NCBI GenBank assembly: GCA_036557705.1 | Contig: DATBHB010000021.1 | Location: 1-64,000 of the forward strand | Reading direction: 5' to 3' | Source of the DNA: VAZQ01 sp036557705 | Lineage (GTDB): Bacteria > Pseudomonadota > Alphaproteobacteria > Rhizobiales > Xanthobacteraceae | DNA length: 64,000 bases | Shown: positions 17,385 to 25,651 of the stretch, one piece after another | Layout of the letters: each line of letters opens with the position of its first letter | Numbering within the stretch: the first letter of the stretch is position 1 | Program-made: the position numbers and the translations under genes | The notes under the pieces: generated by a model | Databases searched by the model: none | Seen by the model: only the letters and a program-made list of their open reading frames with translations | What the model was told of the DNA's origin: nothing

Positions 17385-17756
17385 CTAGGGACGGGTTTCG
17401 ACCGCGGCAACGTTCGCTTTCGCGTCGGCTTCGGCCGGGTACCAACCAAACTCGCAATCCTTCGTGCCCGACGCATATTCGTAATAGCTGACCCCGTATC
17501 CATTCGGCTCCTTCAGCCGCAGTCGCGGACGGCAATAGGCCATCCAAGCGGCGTCGCGGGCAGCCATCTTTGCCACATCTTCCTTTGTGAGAGCGCGCGG
17601 CGGAAGCGGGGATTTCTTCTCAAACGTTTCGGTTACGCAAACGTGTTCTCCGGTCGGCTTGTCCGAGCAGGTCTGCTCCGTTCTGTCAATTCTCGGCGCG
17701 GTCTGAGCCTGCGCCAAGCTTATCGACGCCAGCAGGAAAACCAACGTTTTCTTCAT
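17385..17756 (-). CDS. Small exported hypothetical protein
   Basis: A 123-residue protein with a short classic signal peptide (MKKTLVFLLASISLAQAQ). The mature part has four Cys residues (QTCSDK, HVCVTE, YCRPR, KDCEFG) that could form two disulfides, and an Ala/Glu-rich tail. No family is recognised. CGAGGCCCC precedes the ATG. It lies directly downstream of the TPR gene on the same strand, 58 bp apart, so the two may be co-transcribed. Confidence 0.6.
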   Translation of the reverse strand: MKKTLVFLLASISLAQAQTAPRIDRTEQTCSDKPTGEHVCVTETFEKKSPLPPRALTKEDVAKMAARDAAWMAYCRPRLRLKEPNGYGVSYYEYASGTKDCEFGWYPAEADAKANVAAVETRP

Positions 17757-17814
17757 GGGGGCCTCGTTGGATCGGCCTCACCATGCCAGAAAACCGTTAA
17801 TGCCTTGTGGCCGG

Positions 17815-18879
17815 CTAAGGAGCGATGCCGTATTTTGCGAACTCATCGGCGATGCCGGCCTGGATTGCCTTTGCGGCTTGAATATCCATCTCCGCGGCAG
17901 TGGCATCGCCCTTCCTCAGTTCGACGATGCCGCGGCCGTATAGCGAACCAGGAAGCCTGGAATTCAACCCAAGCGCGGTATTGTATTCGGCGAGCGCACG
18001 ATCGAGATCGCCCAGTTTGAGATGGGTGAACGCGAGGCTGTCGTGGGTGTTGGCCTCGTTGGGCCGCAGGCGCAGGGATTCGCCGCAGTCGGCCAGAGCC
18101 TGCTGCAATTCGCGGCCCGCAATCGCCCGAGTCCAGCAGCGTGCGTTGAACACCTCGGCATTACCGGGATCAAGCCGGATCGACTCGCTGAAATCGGCGA
18201 TCGCGTGCTCGTAATCCATCTTCATTCCATACGCATCCCCCCGATTGTTATAGGCCGTCACATATTTCGGTTCGATTCTGATCGCCTCGCTGTAATCCGC
18301 AATGGCGCGATCGAGTTCATTCTTGGCCCTCCAGGCGTTGCCGCGGTTGTTGTAGGCGAGCACATCCTTCGGCTCGAGCGCTATCGCCTGATTACAATCC
18401 GGCAACGCCAGATCAGCTTCGCCCTTGTTGTTATGCGCCAGGCAACGCCCGTTGTAAGCGATTGCAAAGTCGGGAGCGAGGCTTATCGCTTCGGTGTAAT
18501 CGGAGATGGCGCGATCGTAGTCGCGCTTGAGATTGTATGCGCTGCCCCGGTTGTTGTAGGCGGAGCTGCTTTTCGGATCGGCCCTGATTGCCTCGCTGTA
18601 ATCAGAGATGGCGCGGTCGAGATCGTGCTTGGCGTTCCAGGCGTTGCCGCGGTTGACGAGGATCCAAGCCAAGTCCTTGCCCTTGTACTGGCCCGAGTCG
18701 ATCATGGCGGTACAGGCATCGATACGACTGTCGATTGAAAACGGCTTTCCTTGCTCGGTGCACCGATCGTCATTCGGCGGATTTTCCGCAGCGGCCGCAG
18801 AGCCCATTGCCGCCAACATGGTCAAGTCCGACCCGGCGAGCAGGGCCAGTGCAAGTGAAATGCAAAGCAGATATCGCAT
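17815..18879 (-). CDS. Exported tetratricopeptide-repeat protein
   Basis: A 354-residue protein with a signal peptide (to about AAA-ENPP, residue 32). A Cys-containing DRCTEQG...RIDACTAMI segment is followed by about seven TPR units, recognisable by AYNNRGxAxxxKxxYDxAIxDYxEAI repeats (about residues 65-330). These helical hairpins bind proteins or peptides; exported TPR proteins of this kind are common in Bradyrhizobium relatives and have no defined partner. ACGAGGTTGC gives a good start. Likely periplasmic or envelope-associated. Confidence 0.8.
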   Translation of the reverse strand: MRYLLCISLALALLAGSDLTMLAAMGSAAAAENPPNDDRCTEQGKPFSIDSRIDACTAMIDSGQYKGKDLAWILVNRGNAWNAKHDLDRAISDYSEAIRADPKSSSAYNNRGSAYNLKRDYDRAISDYTEAISLAPDFAIAYNGRCLAHNNKGEADLALPDCNQAIALEPKDVLAYNNRGNAWRAKNELDRAIADYSEAIRIEPKYVTAYNNRGDAYGMKMDYEHAIADFSESIRLDPGNAEVFNARCWTRAIAGRELQQALADCGESLRLRPNEANTHDSLAFTHLKLGDLDRALAEYNTALGLNSRLPGSLYGRGIVELRKGDATAAEMDIQAAKAIQAGIADEFAKYGIAP

Positions 18880-19227
18880 GGCAACCTCGTTTAATCAAAC
18901 CGAGCCCCCGCGGGGTCGACTCTCCGGCTGAAGGTGGATGCTGCGGACCGTCAGGTCCCATGCCGTGCGACTTTGTCGGATTTTGGAATGTACGTCGGCG
19001 CGCACGAGTGGTGCAAGCGCTGCGTCATTGTTGCCGCTGGCTGGTTGCCGCTGGCCGGGCGCTCCAAATGAAACCAGATGCTGTCGTCCGGGCCAGGCGA
19101 GCCGGGACCCACTCGATCCGCAAGGGCTCGTTGCCAGCGTGGGTCCCGGCTCTCGCGCCTAAGGCGGCGCTCGGTCGGGACGACAGACGTTTTCGTATCA
19201 GGTGCGCACGCCGGATTTCAGCGCGCG
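18880..19227. other. Gene-free gap holding a REP-like repeat
   Basis: Apart from the inverted repeat at 19081-19186 nothing is recognisable here. The plus-strand frames across it are rich in Arg and Ala, have no ribosome sites and read through the repeat. Confidence 0.5.
19081..19186. repeat. REP-like repeat (CTGTCGTCCGGGCCAGG type)
   Basis: The arms CTGTCGTCCGGGCCAGGCGA and GGTCGGGACGACAG enclose a second complementary pair, GCCGGGACCCA and TGGGTCCCGGC. This is the nested structure of intergenic palindromes in Bradyrhizobium-type genomes. It differs from the GTAGGGTGGGC family. Confidence 0.75.
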
Positions 19228-19461
19228 CTATGACAGGAGCGATTGCGCGAACAGCATGGCGCCGACAAACGCCGCGCCAAACAGCGCCAGCATCGCGTAG
19301 TTCTCATAAACGTGGCGCCAATACCGGTCGGACTCGTGCTCGCGTCTGGCAGCTCCGGCCCAAGTACGCGCCCGACCCGTTCTGATCGTCCAGAGGAGAT
19401 CGAGCGTTACACAGATCGCCATGCTGCAATCTATCAGAAGAAAGCGAATCAAGTTGCTCAT
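19228..19461 (-). CDS. Small two-helix membrane protein
   Basis: A 77-residue protein with two hydrophobic segments (about residues 5-25, LIRFLLIDCSMAICVTLDLL, and 53-74, NYAMLALFGAAFVGAMLF) separated by a basic, polar loop. No family is recognised. GAGTGGGGTCTTAAG upstream is a fair ribosome site. The composition is typical of a genuine small inner-membrane protein. Confidence 0.5.
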   Translation of the reverse strand: MSNLIRFLLIDCSMAICVTLDLLWTIRTGRARTWAGAARREHESDRYWRHVYENYAMLALFGAAFVGAMLFAQSLLS

Positions 19462-19679
19462 CTTAAGACCCCACTCATCCTCATTCCCGATCCGCTGGGC
19501 GATTGTGCCGAGCAGCTCCTACGATTTCGCTTCTCATTTCGGTAAAAATGTCCAAGCATCCAGCCGCGCCGCGCCGCGCCGGCATCCTTTGCGACCCCGC
19601 CCGGCGCTTTGCCATAGCCGATGCCCCGCACCGGCATTTTTGTCGCCAATGGCGGCAGTCGGCCGCCTATGCCCGTTCA

Positions 19680-19943
19680 GGGCCCTTCACGGGGAGGTAA
19701 GGCTGCGGCACAGGCCCGTGTAGGCATCATTGGTGCGGGGCCTCCAGCGTCGGCTGGGCGGGGATGGCGCAGTGCATCGGGGTCGTGCTAAACTGTGTGA
19801 ACAGGTGCTGGGCTCGATTGGCCTAACCTTCGGGTTTGGACGATGTTTCGATGCACGGGGTCGCTCCCCGAATGTGCGGTCGAATAGCCAGCCCACTGTT
19901 AGGCCGAGGAGCCGGGGGTCGCTCCCCCGGCTCCTTCATTTAT
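19680..19943 (+). ncRNA. Candidate structured small RNA ending in a terminator
   Basis: Ahead of a perfect intrinsic terminator lies a set of complementary segments: TGGGCT (19809-19814) with AGCCCA (19890-19895), and GGCCTAAC (19820-19827) with GTTAGGCC (19898-19905). Between the arms is a local hairpin GCAC-GGGG...CCCC...GTGC (19853-19877). The two outer pairings interleave, so together they would form a pseudoknot. No open frame explains this order. The 5' end is not determinable; 19680 is only a guess. It resembles none of the RNAs checked from memory (tmRNA, RNase P, SRP RNA, SAM-II). Confidence 0.4.
19908..19943 (+). terminator. Strong intrinsic terminator
   Basis: A perfect 11-bp GC-rich stem (GGAGCCGGGGG / CCCCCGGCTCC) with a TCGCT loop is followed directly by TTCATTTATT. 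No plus-strand protein gene precedes it, which is the main reason to suspect a non-coding transcript upstream. Confidence 0.8.
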
Positions 19944-20212
19944 TGCACTCTCGCGGACGCGAGGTAGCGGAGATCGACGAAGCGTTCGGGCGGCCAGGGG
20001 CCCTCATGCAAGACCGTCTTTGCCGAGCAGTGAACTCGCGCGAAATAATCTCGCATAAGCACTGCGCGCTGGACCATAAATAACCATTATCTCAGTTCCG
20101 CCTGACCCCCTGCGTATTATCCGTCATCTTGCAACCACAGACCCGTCAGCGTACCCTGTCTTTAGTATGTGAATTGCTTTGTCGAACTTTTTGCGCTTGT
20201 CGGGAGCGATAA

Positions 20213-22630
20213 ATGATCCGAATCCGGAGCCTGGCCGCAATAGGGCTGGCCGCAAGTGGCGCGATTCTACTCTGCGCTGCCACACTGCTCACTGCGGCGA
20301 CGCCGCCACGGCAAAATTCGGCCTCCGCGTCGGCTGCCGCCGCCCATCCGTCCTTATCTGGTCAATACGCGCTCTGGCAGGCCTGGAAGCTCTATTGCGT
20401 TGAATGCCACATTGGCCCGAAGGCCCCGGCGGGATTGAACCTCCAGGCCCTCGACATCGCCAATCTCGATGTCAATGGCGCAAGCTGGGAGAAGCTTTTA
20501 CGCAAGCTCCGCAACCGCGAAATGCCGCCCGCCGGGTTGCCGCGTCCCGGCGAGGCCACCTACGAGGCGATGGTTCGATATATCGAGACCGAGCGCGATC
20601 GCGTCTCGCTGATCAAGCCCAATCCCGGCCGGCCGGCGCTTCATCGCCTCAACCGGACCGAATATGCCAATGTGATCCGCGATCTGCTGGCGCTCGATAT
20701 CGACGTCTCGGATCTGCTGCCGGCCGACGACATCGGTTACGGATTCGACAATATCGGCGACGTGCTCAACGTATCGCCGTTGCTGCTGGAGCGCTATCTT
20801 TCCGCGGCAAGCAAGATCAGCCGGCTCGCGGTCGGCGATACGACTCTGTCGACCTCCTATCAGACCTATGTGATTCCTCACGGCTTGATCCAGACCGATC
20901 GGATGAGCGAGGAAATGCCGCTCGGCTCGCGCGGCGGCAGCGCGGTCCATCATCTCTTTCCGGTGGACGGCGAATACGAGATATCTGTCGGCCTGCAAAC
21001 CGGCCGTTATGACGAGTATCTGGGGCTCAATCGCGAGCGCAAGCTCGACCTGCGGCTCGACGGACAAAGACTCGAACTGTTTACCATCCCGGCGGATCCC
21101 CGCGCTGGGCAGCTGGTGCACGGCGACGGCAGAGATCCCGACGCGCATCTTAAAATCCGCGTGCCGGTGAAGGCAGGCACGCGGACACTCGTGGCCACGT
21201 TTGTCAAAGACACGGTAGTCCCGGAAGGCATCCTGGCCAGAACTCGCGAATTTGCCTTTTTCGAGGGTGTAGGCAGCATTTCGGTGGCCGGCCCGTTCAA
21301 CGTGGAGGGGCCGGGGGCAACACCAAGCCGCGACAAAATCTTCCTCTGCCATCCCGCGGCGCGCGCCGAGGAGGCAGCCTGCGCCGAAAAGATCATCGCC
21401 AACCTGGCGCGGCACGCGTATCGGCGGCCGTTGACCGGCGAAGATCTCCCGCCGCTCCTTGCGCTCTACCGGCAGGGCGCAGAGAACAACGGTTTCGAGG
21501 GCGGAATTCGGTTGGTTCTGCAGAAGATTCTGGTATCGCCCGAATTCATCTTCCGGATGGAGTTCGATCCGCCGGATGCGGCGCCCGGGAGCGCTCACCG
21601 GGTCAGCGATGTCGAGCTTGCATCGCGGCTGTCGTTCTTCCTGTGGAGCAGCATGCCCGATGACGAGCTGCTCGCGGTTGCCGAGCGTGGGGAGCTGAGC
21701 AACGCTTCTGTGCTGGCGCGCGAAGTGCGGCGGATGCTTGCCGATCCGCGCTCGAAGGCGCTGGTGACGAATTTCGCCGGCCAATGGCTGTTCCTGCGCA
21801 ACATAGAGCGGATACAGCCGGATCCGGCGGCGTTTCCCAATTTCGATGAGAATTTGCGCCAGGCATTGGAGCAGGAGACCGAGCTGCTGGTCGAAAGCAC
21901 GCTGCGCGAGGATCGCAGCGTCGCCGATTTGCTGAGCACCGATTACACGTTCGTCAATCAAAGGCTCGCCCAGCACTACGGCATCGAAGGAATCTACGGC
22001 AGCGAGTTTCGCCGTGTCCCGGTGACCGATCCTAACCGGCAGGGTCTGCTCGGACAGGCGAGCATTCTCACGGTGACCTCCTATCCGAACCGGACTGCGC
22101 CGACGATCCGTGGAAAGTGGGTCCTTGAACAGCTGCTGGGGATGCCTCCGCCGCCACCGCCGCCGAATGTGCCCTCATTGAAAGAGGATGCGAGCACAAA
22201 GGCGATGACCATGCGCGAGCGCATGGAGCAGCATCGGGCCAATCCCTCCTGTGCGGTGTGCCATAAAATGATGGACCCGCTCGGATTCGCGCTGGAGAAT
22301 TTCGATGGGCTCGGCCGCTGGCGCGACTCCGCCGCTCCCGGCGCGGGGGCGATCGACGCGTCCGGCGTGCTGCCCGACGGCACGGAGTTCGATGGGGCCA
22401 AGGGCCTGCGCGAAGTGCTCATAAGCAAACAGGACCTGTTCGTTGAAAATTTCACCGAGCGGCTGCTGACCTATGCACTCGGCCGCGGCGTCGAAGAATA
22501 CGACCGCCCGGTCATTCGCCGAATCACGCGCGAAGCCGCCGCCGAGAACAAGCGCTGGTCGTCGATCATCCTCGGCATCGTCAAGAGCGCGCCGTTCCAG
22601 ATGAGGAGAGTGAGCAATGCTGATCTCTAG
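20213..22630 (+). CDS. Planctomycete-type c-haem protein (DUF1587/1592/1588/1585)
   Basis: An 805-residue exported protein with the domain string of the planctomycete cytochrome C group. After a signal peptide comes a c-haem site C62-VE-C65-H66. Then follow DUF1587 (LHRLNRTEYANVIRDLLALD), a carbohydrate-binding-like DUF1595 region, DUF1592 (ASRLSFFLWSSMPDDEL), DUF1588 (LLGQASILTVTSYPNRTAPT) and DUF1585 at the C-terminus. A second haem site C680-AV-C683-H684 lies at the DUF1588/1585 border. The enzymatic role is unproven; with DUF1552 partners these are thought to take part in periplasmic oxidation of polymers or sugars. Its stop overlaps the next start by 14 bp, so translation is coupled. CGGGAGCGATAA precedes the ATG. 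Confidence 0.85.
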   Translation: MIRIRSLAAIGLAASGAILLCAATLLTAATPPRQNSASASAAAAHPSLSGQYALWQAWKLYCVECHIGPKAPAGLNLQALDIANLDVNGASWEKLLRKLRNREMPPAGLPRPGEATYEAMVRYIETERDRVSLIKPNPGRPALHRLNRTEYANVIRDLLALDIDVSDLLPADDIGYGFDNIGDVLNVSPLLLERYLSAASKISRLAVGDTTLSTSYQTYVIPHGLIQTDRMSEEMPLGSRGGSAVHHLFPVDGEYEISVGLQTGRYDEYLGLNRERKLDLRLDGQRLELFTIPADPRAGQLVHGDGRDPDAHLKIRVPVKAGTRTLVATFVKDTVVPEGILARTREFAFFEGVGSISVAGPFNVEGPGATPSRDKIFLCHPAARAEEAACAEKIIANLARHAYRRPLTGEDLPPLLALYRQGAENNGFEGGIRLVLQKILVSPEFIFRMEFDPPDAAPGSAHRVSDVELASRLSFFLWSSMPDDELLAVAERGELSNASVLAREVRRMLADPRSKALVTNFAGQWLFLRNIERIQPDPAAFPNFDENLRQALEQETELLVESTLREDRSVADLLSTDYTFVNQRLAQHYGIEGIYGSEFRRVPVTDPNRQGLLGQASILTVTSYPNRTAPTIRGKWVLEQLLGMPPPPPPPNVPSLKEDASTKAMTMRERMEQHRANPSCAVCHKMMDPLGFALENFDGLGRWRDSAAPGAGAIDASGVLPDGTEFDGAKGLREVLISKQDLFVENFTERLLTYALGRGVEEYDRPVIRRITREAAAENKRWSSIILGIVKSAPFQMRRVSNADL

Positions 22631-23966
22631 GAAATCGATTCCCCGCCGGACCTTCCTGCGCGGTGCGGGTGCGGCGCTTGCGCTCCCCACGATCGACGCC
22701 ATGACCCCGGCGCTCGCGGCGCCGACGGCGCGGCCAATCCGGCTCGCTTTCATCGAGGTCCCCAACGGGATCATGATGGATAAATGGACCCCGGCAGCCG
22801 AGGGCGCCGAGTTTGCGCTCACCCCTATCCTCGAACCGCTCGCGGATTTCCGTGACCGGATGCTGGTGCTCAGCGGGCTCGATCAACGGCAATCGGCGGC
22901 GCTCGGTTTCGAAATCGGCGGCGACCATCCGCGAGCCTGCACAGCCTGGCTCACCGGCTCCCATTGCAAGATGACCTCCGGCGCCGATTTGCGCGCCGGC
23001 ATCTCCGTCGATCAGGTGGCGGCGCGGGAATTCGGGAAATACACGCAGCTTGCTTCGCTCGAGGTCGGGCTCGAATCTGCCGAAGTGGTGGGCGCCTGCG
23101 AGTCCGCCTATGGCTGCGCCTATTACAACACGATCTCGTGGCGCAATGACACGACGCCGCTTCCCATGGAGAACCGGCCGCGCGCCATCTTCGAGCGTCT
23201 TTTCGGCGATTCCGGCTCGACCGATCCGCAAGTGCGCCTGGCGCTGCGCCAGGAGGAGCGCAGCATTCTCGATTCGGTGCTGGCGGATGTGCGGCGCTTG
23301 CGCGGCAAGCTTGGCGGAGCGGATCGCGGGAAGATCGACCAGTATCTCGACGCGGTGCGCGACGTCGAGCGGCGCATCGGGCTCGCGGAGGCGCAAGGCG
23401 ATCAGGAGGTGCCGCAGATTGCGGGGCCGGCCGGAGTGCCGTCGGTGTTCTCGGAATACTACAAGCTGATGACCGATCTCATAGCGCTCGCCTGGCAGAC
23501 CGACATGACGCGCGTGTGCACATTCCAGATCGGGCACGAGATGAGCGGTCGCGCCTATCCGGAAGTCGGGTTCGGCGACGCTCACCACTCGGTCACACAC
23601 CACCAGGGCGACCAGGAGAAGATCGCGAAGGTGATCCGCATCAACATCTTCCATACGAAGATGCTGGCCTACTATCTCGACAAGCTGCGCTCTACGCCGG
23701 ATGGCGACGGGTCGCTGCTCGATCACTCGATGATCTTGTATGGGAGCGCGCTCAGCGACGGCAATCTGCACCTCTATACCGACCTGCCGCTCGCATTGTT
23801 TGCCGGCGGCGTCGCCGGCATCAAGGGCGGGCGCCATGTGCGCTTTCCGCGCGGCACGCCGATGGCCAATCTTCTGCTTACGATGCTGGATAAGGCGAAT
23901 GTTCCGCACGTCGAGAAGCTCGGCGACAGCACCGGGCGGCTGCAGCTGCCGTCGAGCTCGGCTTGA
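22617..23966 (+). CDS. Tat-exported DUF1552 protein
   Basis: A 449-residue DUF1552 protein, the standard partner of DUF1592-type haem proteins. A twin-arginine leader (SIPRRTFLRGAGAALALP, about residues 7-24) is followed by the sulfatase-like DUF1552 fold with IRLAFIEVPNGIMMDKWTP, a conserved GGDHPRACTAWLTG block, DAVRDVERRI and HHSVTHHQGD. Function not established. Having its Tat signal beside a haem protein suggests it exports a folded, perhaps metal-bound enzyme that donates electrons to the neighbour. It overlaps the preceding gene and has GAGGAGAGTGAGCA as ribosome site inside it. Confidence 0.85.
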   Translation: MLISRKSIPRRTFLRGAGAALALPTIDAMTPALAAPTARPIRLAFIEVPNGIMMDKWTPAAEGAEFALTPILEPLADFRDRMLVLSGLDQRQSAALGFEIGGDHPRACTAWLTGSHCKMTSGADLRAGISVDQVAAREFGKYTQLASLEVGLESAEVVGACESAYGCAYYNTISWRNDTTPLPMENRPRAIFERLFGDSGSTDPQVRLALRQEERSILDSVLADVRRLRGKLGGADRGKIDQYLDAVRDVERRIGLAEAQGDQEVPQIAGPAGVPSVFSEYYKLMTDLIALAWQTDMTRVCTFQIGHEMSGRAYPEVGFGDAHHSVTHHQGDQEKIAKVIRINIFHTKMLAYYLDKLRSTPDGDGSLLDHSMILYGSALSDGNLHLYTDLPLALFAGGVAGIKGGRHVRFPRGTPMANLLLTMLDKANVPHVEKLGDSTGRLQLPSSSA

Positions 23967-23995
23967 GACGCGCCAGGCGTGTGCATGGCGCGGCT

Positions 23996-24157
23996 GTAGG
24001 GTGGGCAACGGGCTCGGCAAAAGTGTGGTTACGGCGCACGGCCTCGCGCGCCGTTGCCCACGCGGTCGTATTTCGCGCGGGTGACCGCGTGGGCAAAATC
24101 GCGCGCAGAAGTTGTTGTGCGCTGAGCATCACCGCGGCGCGATTTTGCCCACCCTAC
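23996..24157. repeat. GTAGGGTGGGC...GCCCACCCTAC element, copy 2
   Basis: A 162-bp element with termini GTAGGGTGGGCAACGG and GATTTTGCCCACCCTAC. Internally CGCCGTTGCCCACGCGGT answers the first arm and GACCGCGTGGGCAAAATCGC the second, giving two adjacent hairpins. It separates the DUF1552 gene from the first ankyrin gene. Confidence 0.9.
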
Positions 24158-24185
24158 GGTTGTTGCGAATAAATTGGGGAATGAA

Positions 24186-25619
24186 ATGAGCATCGGAGCG
24201 ATCATTCGGGCAGCATTGCTGAGCCTGCCTTTGTCGGCGGGCGCGGCTTTTGCCGCCGATGCTGGCAATTGGGCGCTGCTCGATGCGGTCAAGCGCGGCG
24301 ACGTCGACGCGGTGCGGTCGTTGCTGCAGAGCGGCGCCAAGGAGGATGTCGCTTCTGCAGACGCTGCGCTGATCTCGGCTGCATCCGCCAATGAGCCGGA
24401 AATGGTTGATGCCCTCCTGGGGGCGGGCGCAAACGTGAACGGTGCGAACGAATATGGTGCGACCGCGCTTTATGCCGCCGCAGCGAGCCCCGACTCGGCC
24501 GTGGCCGCGAAACTTCTTGCGGCCGGCGCCAATCCCAACGGGCATTTATTATCCGGCGAAACGCCGCTCATGCAGGCGGCGCGCCGCGGTAATCTTGCAA
24601 CCGTGCAGGCGCTGCTTGCGGGCGGCGCCAATCCCAATGCGCAGGAAACAAACGGCGGCCAGAACGCCCTGATGTGGGCGATATCGGAACGCCACTCGGC
24701 GGTTGCGCAGGACCTGGTGCGCGCCGGGGCCGATGTGGCTGCCCACTCGAAAAGGGGATTCACGGCATTGATGTTTGCCGCCCAGCAGGGCGATGCGGAG
24801 TCTGCGCGCATTCTCCTCGCCGCCGGCGCCAAAGCGAACGAGGTGATGCCGAGAACAGGCCTCACTGCGGTGCTGATCGCGAGCGCGATGGGGCGCACGG
24901 AAGTCGCAAACCTGCTGCTCGACACGGGCGCCGACCCCAATGCTGTGGACGCGAACGGGTTTACTTCCTTGCACCGTGCCGCCCGAGACAGGAACTCGGT
25001 CGCGATCGTGCGGGCGCTGCTTGCGCATGGCGCAAATCCGAATATGCGCCTGCATCAGCAAAAGCCCACGGTGACGGTAAACGGCGTCTCGCTGCAAGGC
25101 GCCACCCCGCTCGCACTGGCGGCTAACCTCAATAATCTCGAAGCCGTCAAGGCTCTGGTCGAGGGCGGGGCGGATCCGCTCATTCCGACGGAAAAGGGGA
25201 TGACGCCGCTGATGCTCGCCGCCGGCGGCGGCACCGACGTGGTTCGGCCACGGCCGCCCATAGAGCGCGAGACGGCAATCCATACGGTGAAATTCCTCGT
25301 GGAACACGGCGCCGACGTGAACGGGATGGGCCAATACGGTTTTACGCCGCTGCACGCAGCCGCCTATCAGGGACTGAACGACGTGATCGAATACCTGGTC
25401 GGCAAAGGTGCAAAGATCGACGCCAAGGACGGCTACGGGCAGACGCCCTTGAGCATTGCATTATCGATCATGACCGAGGAAATCGGCGGCAACGTTCCGC
25501 AGATCCCGCGCATATTCCGGAAAGACACTGCCGACCTTCTTCTCAAGCTCGGCGCGACGCCGCTCGATCGCTCCGGCGTCAAGGTCGTCCTTCAGCGAAC
25601 CGACAGGACGGCGGAGTAG
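24186..25619 (+). CDS. Exported ankyrin-repeat protein 1
   Basis: A 477-residue protein with a signal peptide (to about AFA-ADAG) followed by about ten to eleven ankyrin repeats, recognisable by TALxxAAxxG...LLxxGAxPN units (e.g. EYGATALYAAAAS, GETPLMQAARRGNLATVQALL). A longer insert with GGGTDVVRPRPPIERETA lies at about residue 350, and the end is LLLKLGATPLDRSG. Ankyrins mediate protein binding; no enzymatic residues are visible. An AUG at 24186 after GGGGAATGAA is preferred to an upstream TTG. The next gene is a close paralogue. The position after the DUF1592/DUF1552 pair suggests the same periplasmic system. Confidence 0.85.
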   Translation: MSIGAIIRAALLSLPLSAGAAFAADAGNWALLDAVKRGDVDAVRSLLQSGAKEDVASADAALISAASANEPEMVDALLGAGANVNGANEYGATALYAAAASPDSAVAAKLLAAGANPNGHLLSGETPLMQAARRGNLATVQALLAGGANPNAQETNGGQNALMWAISERHSAVAQDLVRAGADVAAHSKRGFTALMFAAQQGDAESARILLAAGAKANEVMPRTGLTAVLIASAMGRTEVANLLLDTGADPNAVDANGFTSLHRAARDRNSVAIVRALLAHGANPNMRLHQQKPTVTVNGVSLQGATPLALAANLNNLEAVKALVEGGADPLIPTEKGMTPLMLAAGGGTDVVRPRPPIERETAIHTVKFLVEHGADVNGMGQYGFTPLHAAAYQGLNDVIEYLVGKGAKIDAKDGYGQTPLSIALSIMTEEIGGNVPQIPRIFRKDTADLLLKLGATPLDRSGVKVVLQRTDRTAE

Positions 25620-25651
25620 ATGCGCTTTCCGTTTCAATTCGGGTAACCGCG

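Larger units (their letters stand above)
19462..20212. other. 750-bp gap without a protein gene
   Basis: No convincing coding frame crosses this stretch; short plus-strand frames are Arg-rich with no ribosome sites. It contains the candidate structured RNA and strong terminator described separately (19680-19943). From 19950 to the gene at 20213 nothing was recognised except an AT-rich stretch just upstream of the start. Confidence 0.5.

Noticed and set aside
19730..20083. 117-codon plus-strand frame over the candidate small RNA
   Set aside because: It reads straight through the strong terminator stem, has no ribosome site and is Arg-rich; the structured-RNA reading explains the sequence better.
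20498..21976. 492-codon minus-strand frame opposite the DUF1592-type gene
   Set aside because: Same reasoning; the plus-strand protein has two haem motifs and family domains over this whole interval.
22581..24020. 479-codon minus-strand frame opposite the DUF1552 gene
   Set aside because: Antisense shadow with no recognisable domain; the plus strand encodes a Tat-exported DUF1552 protein.
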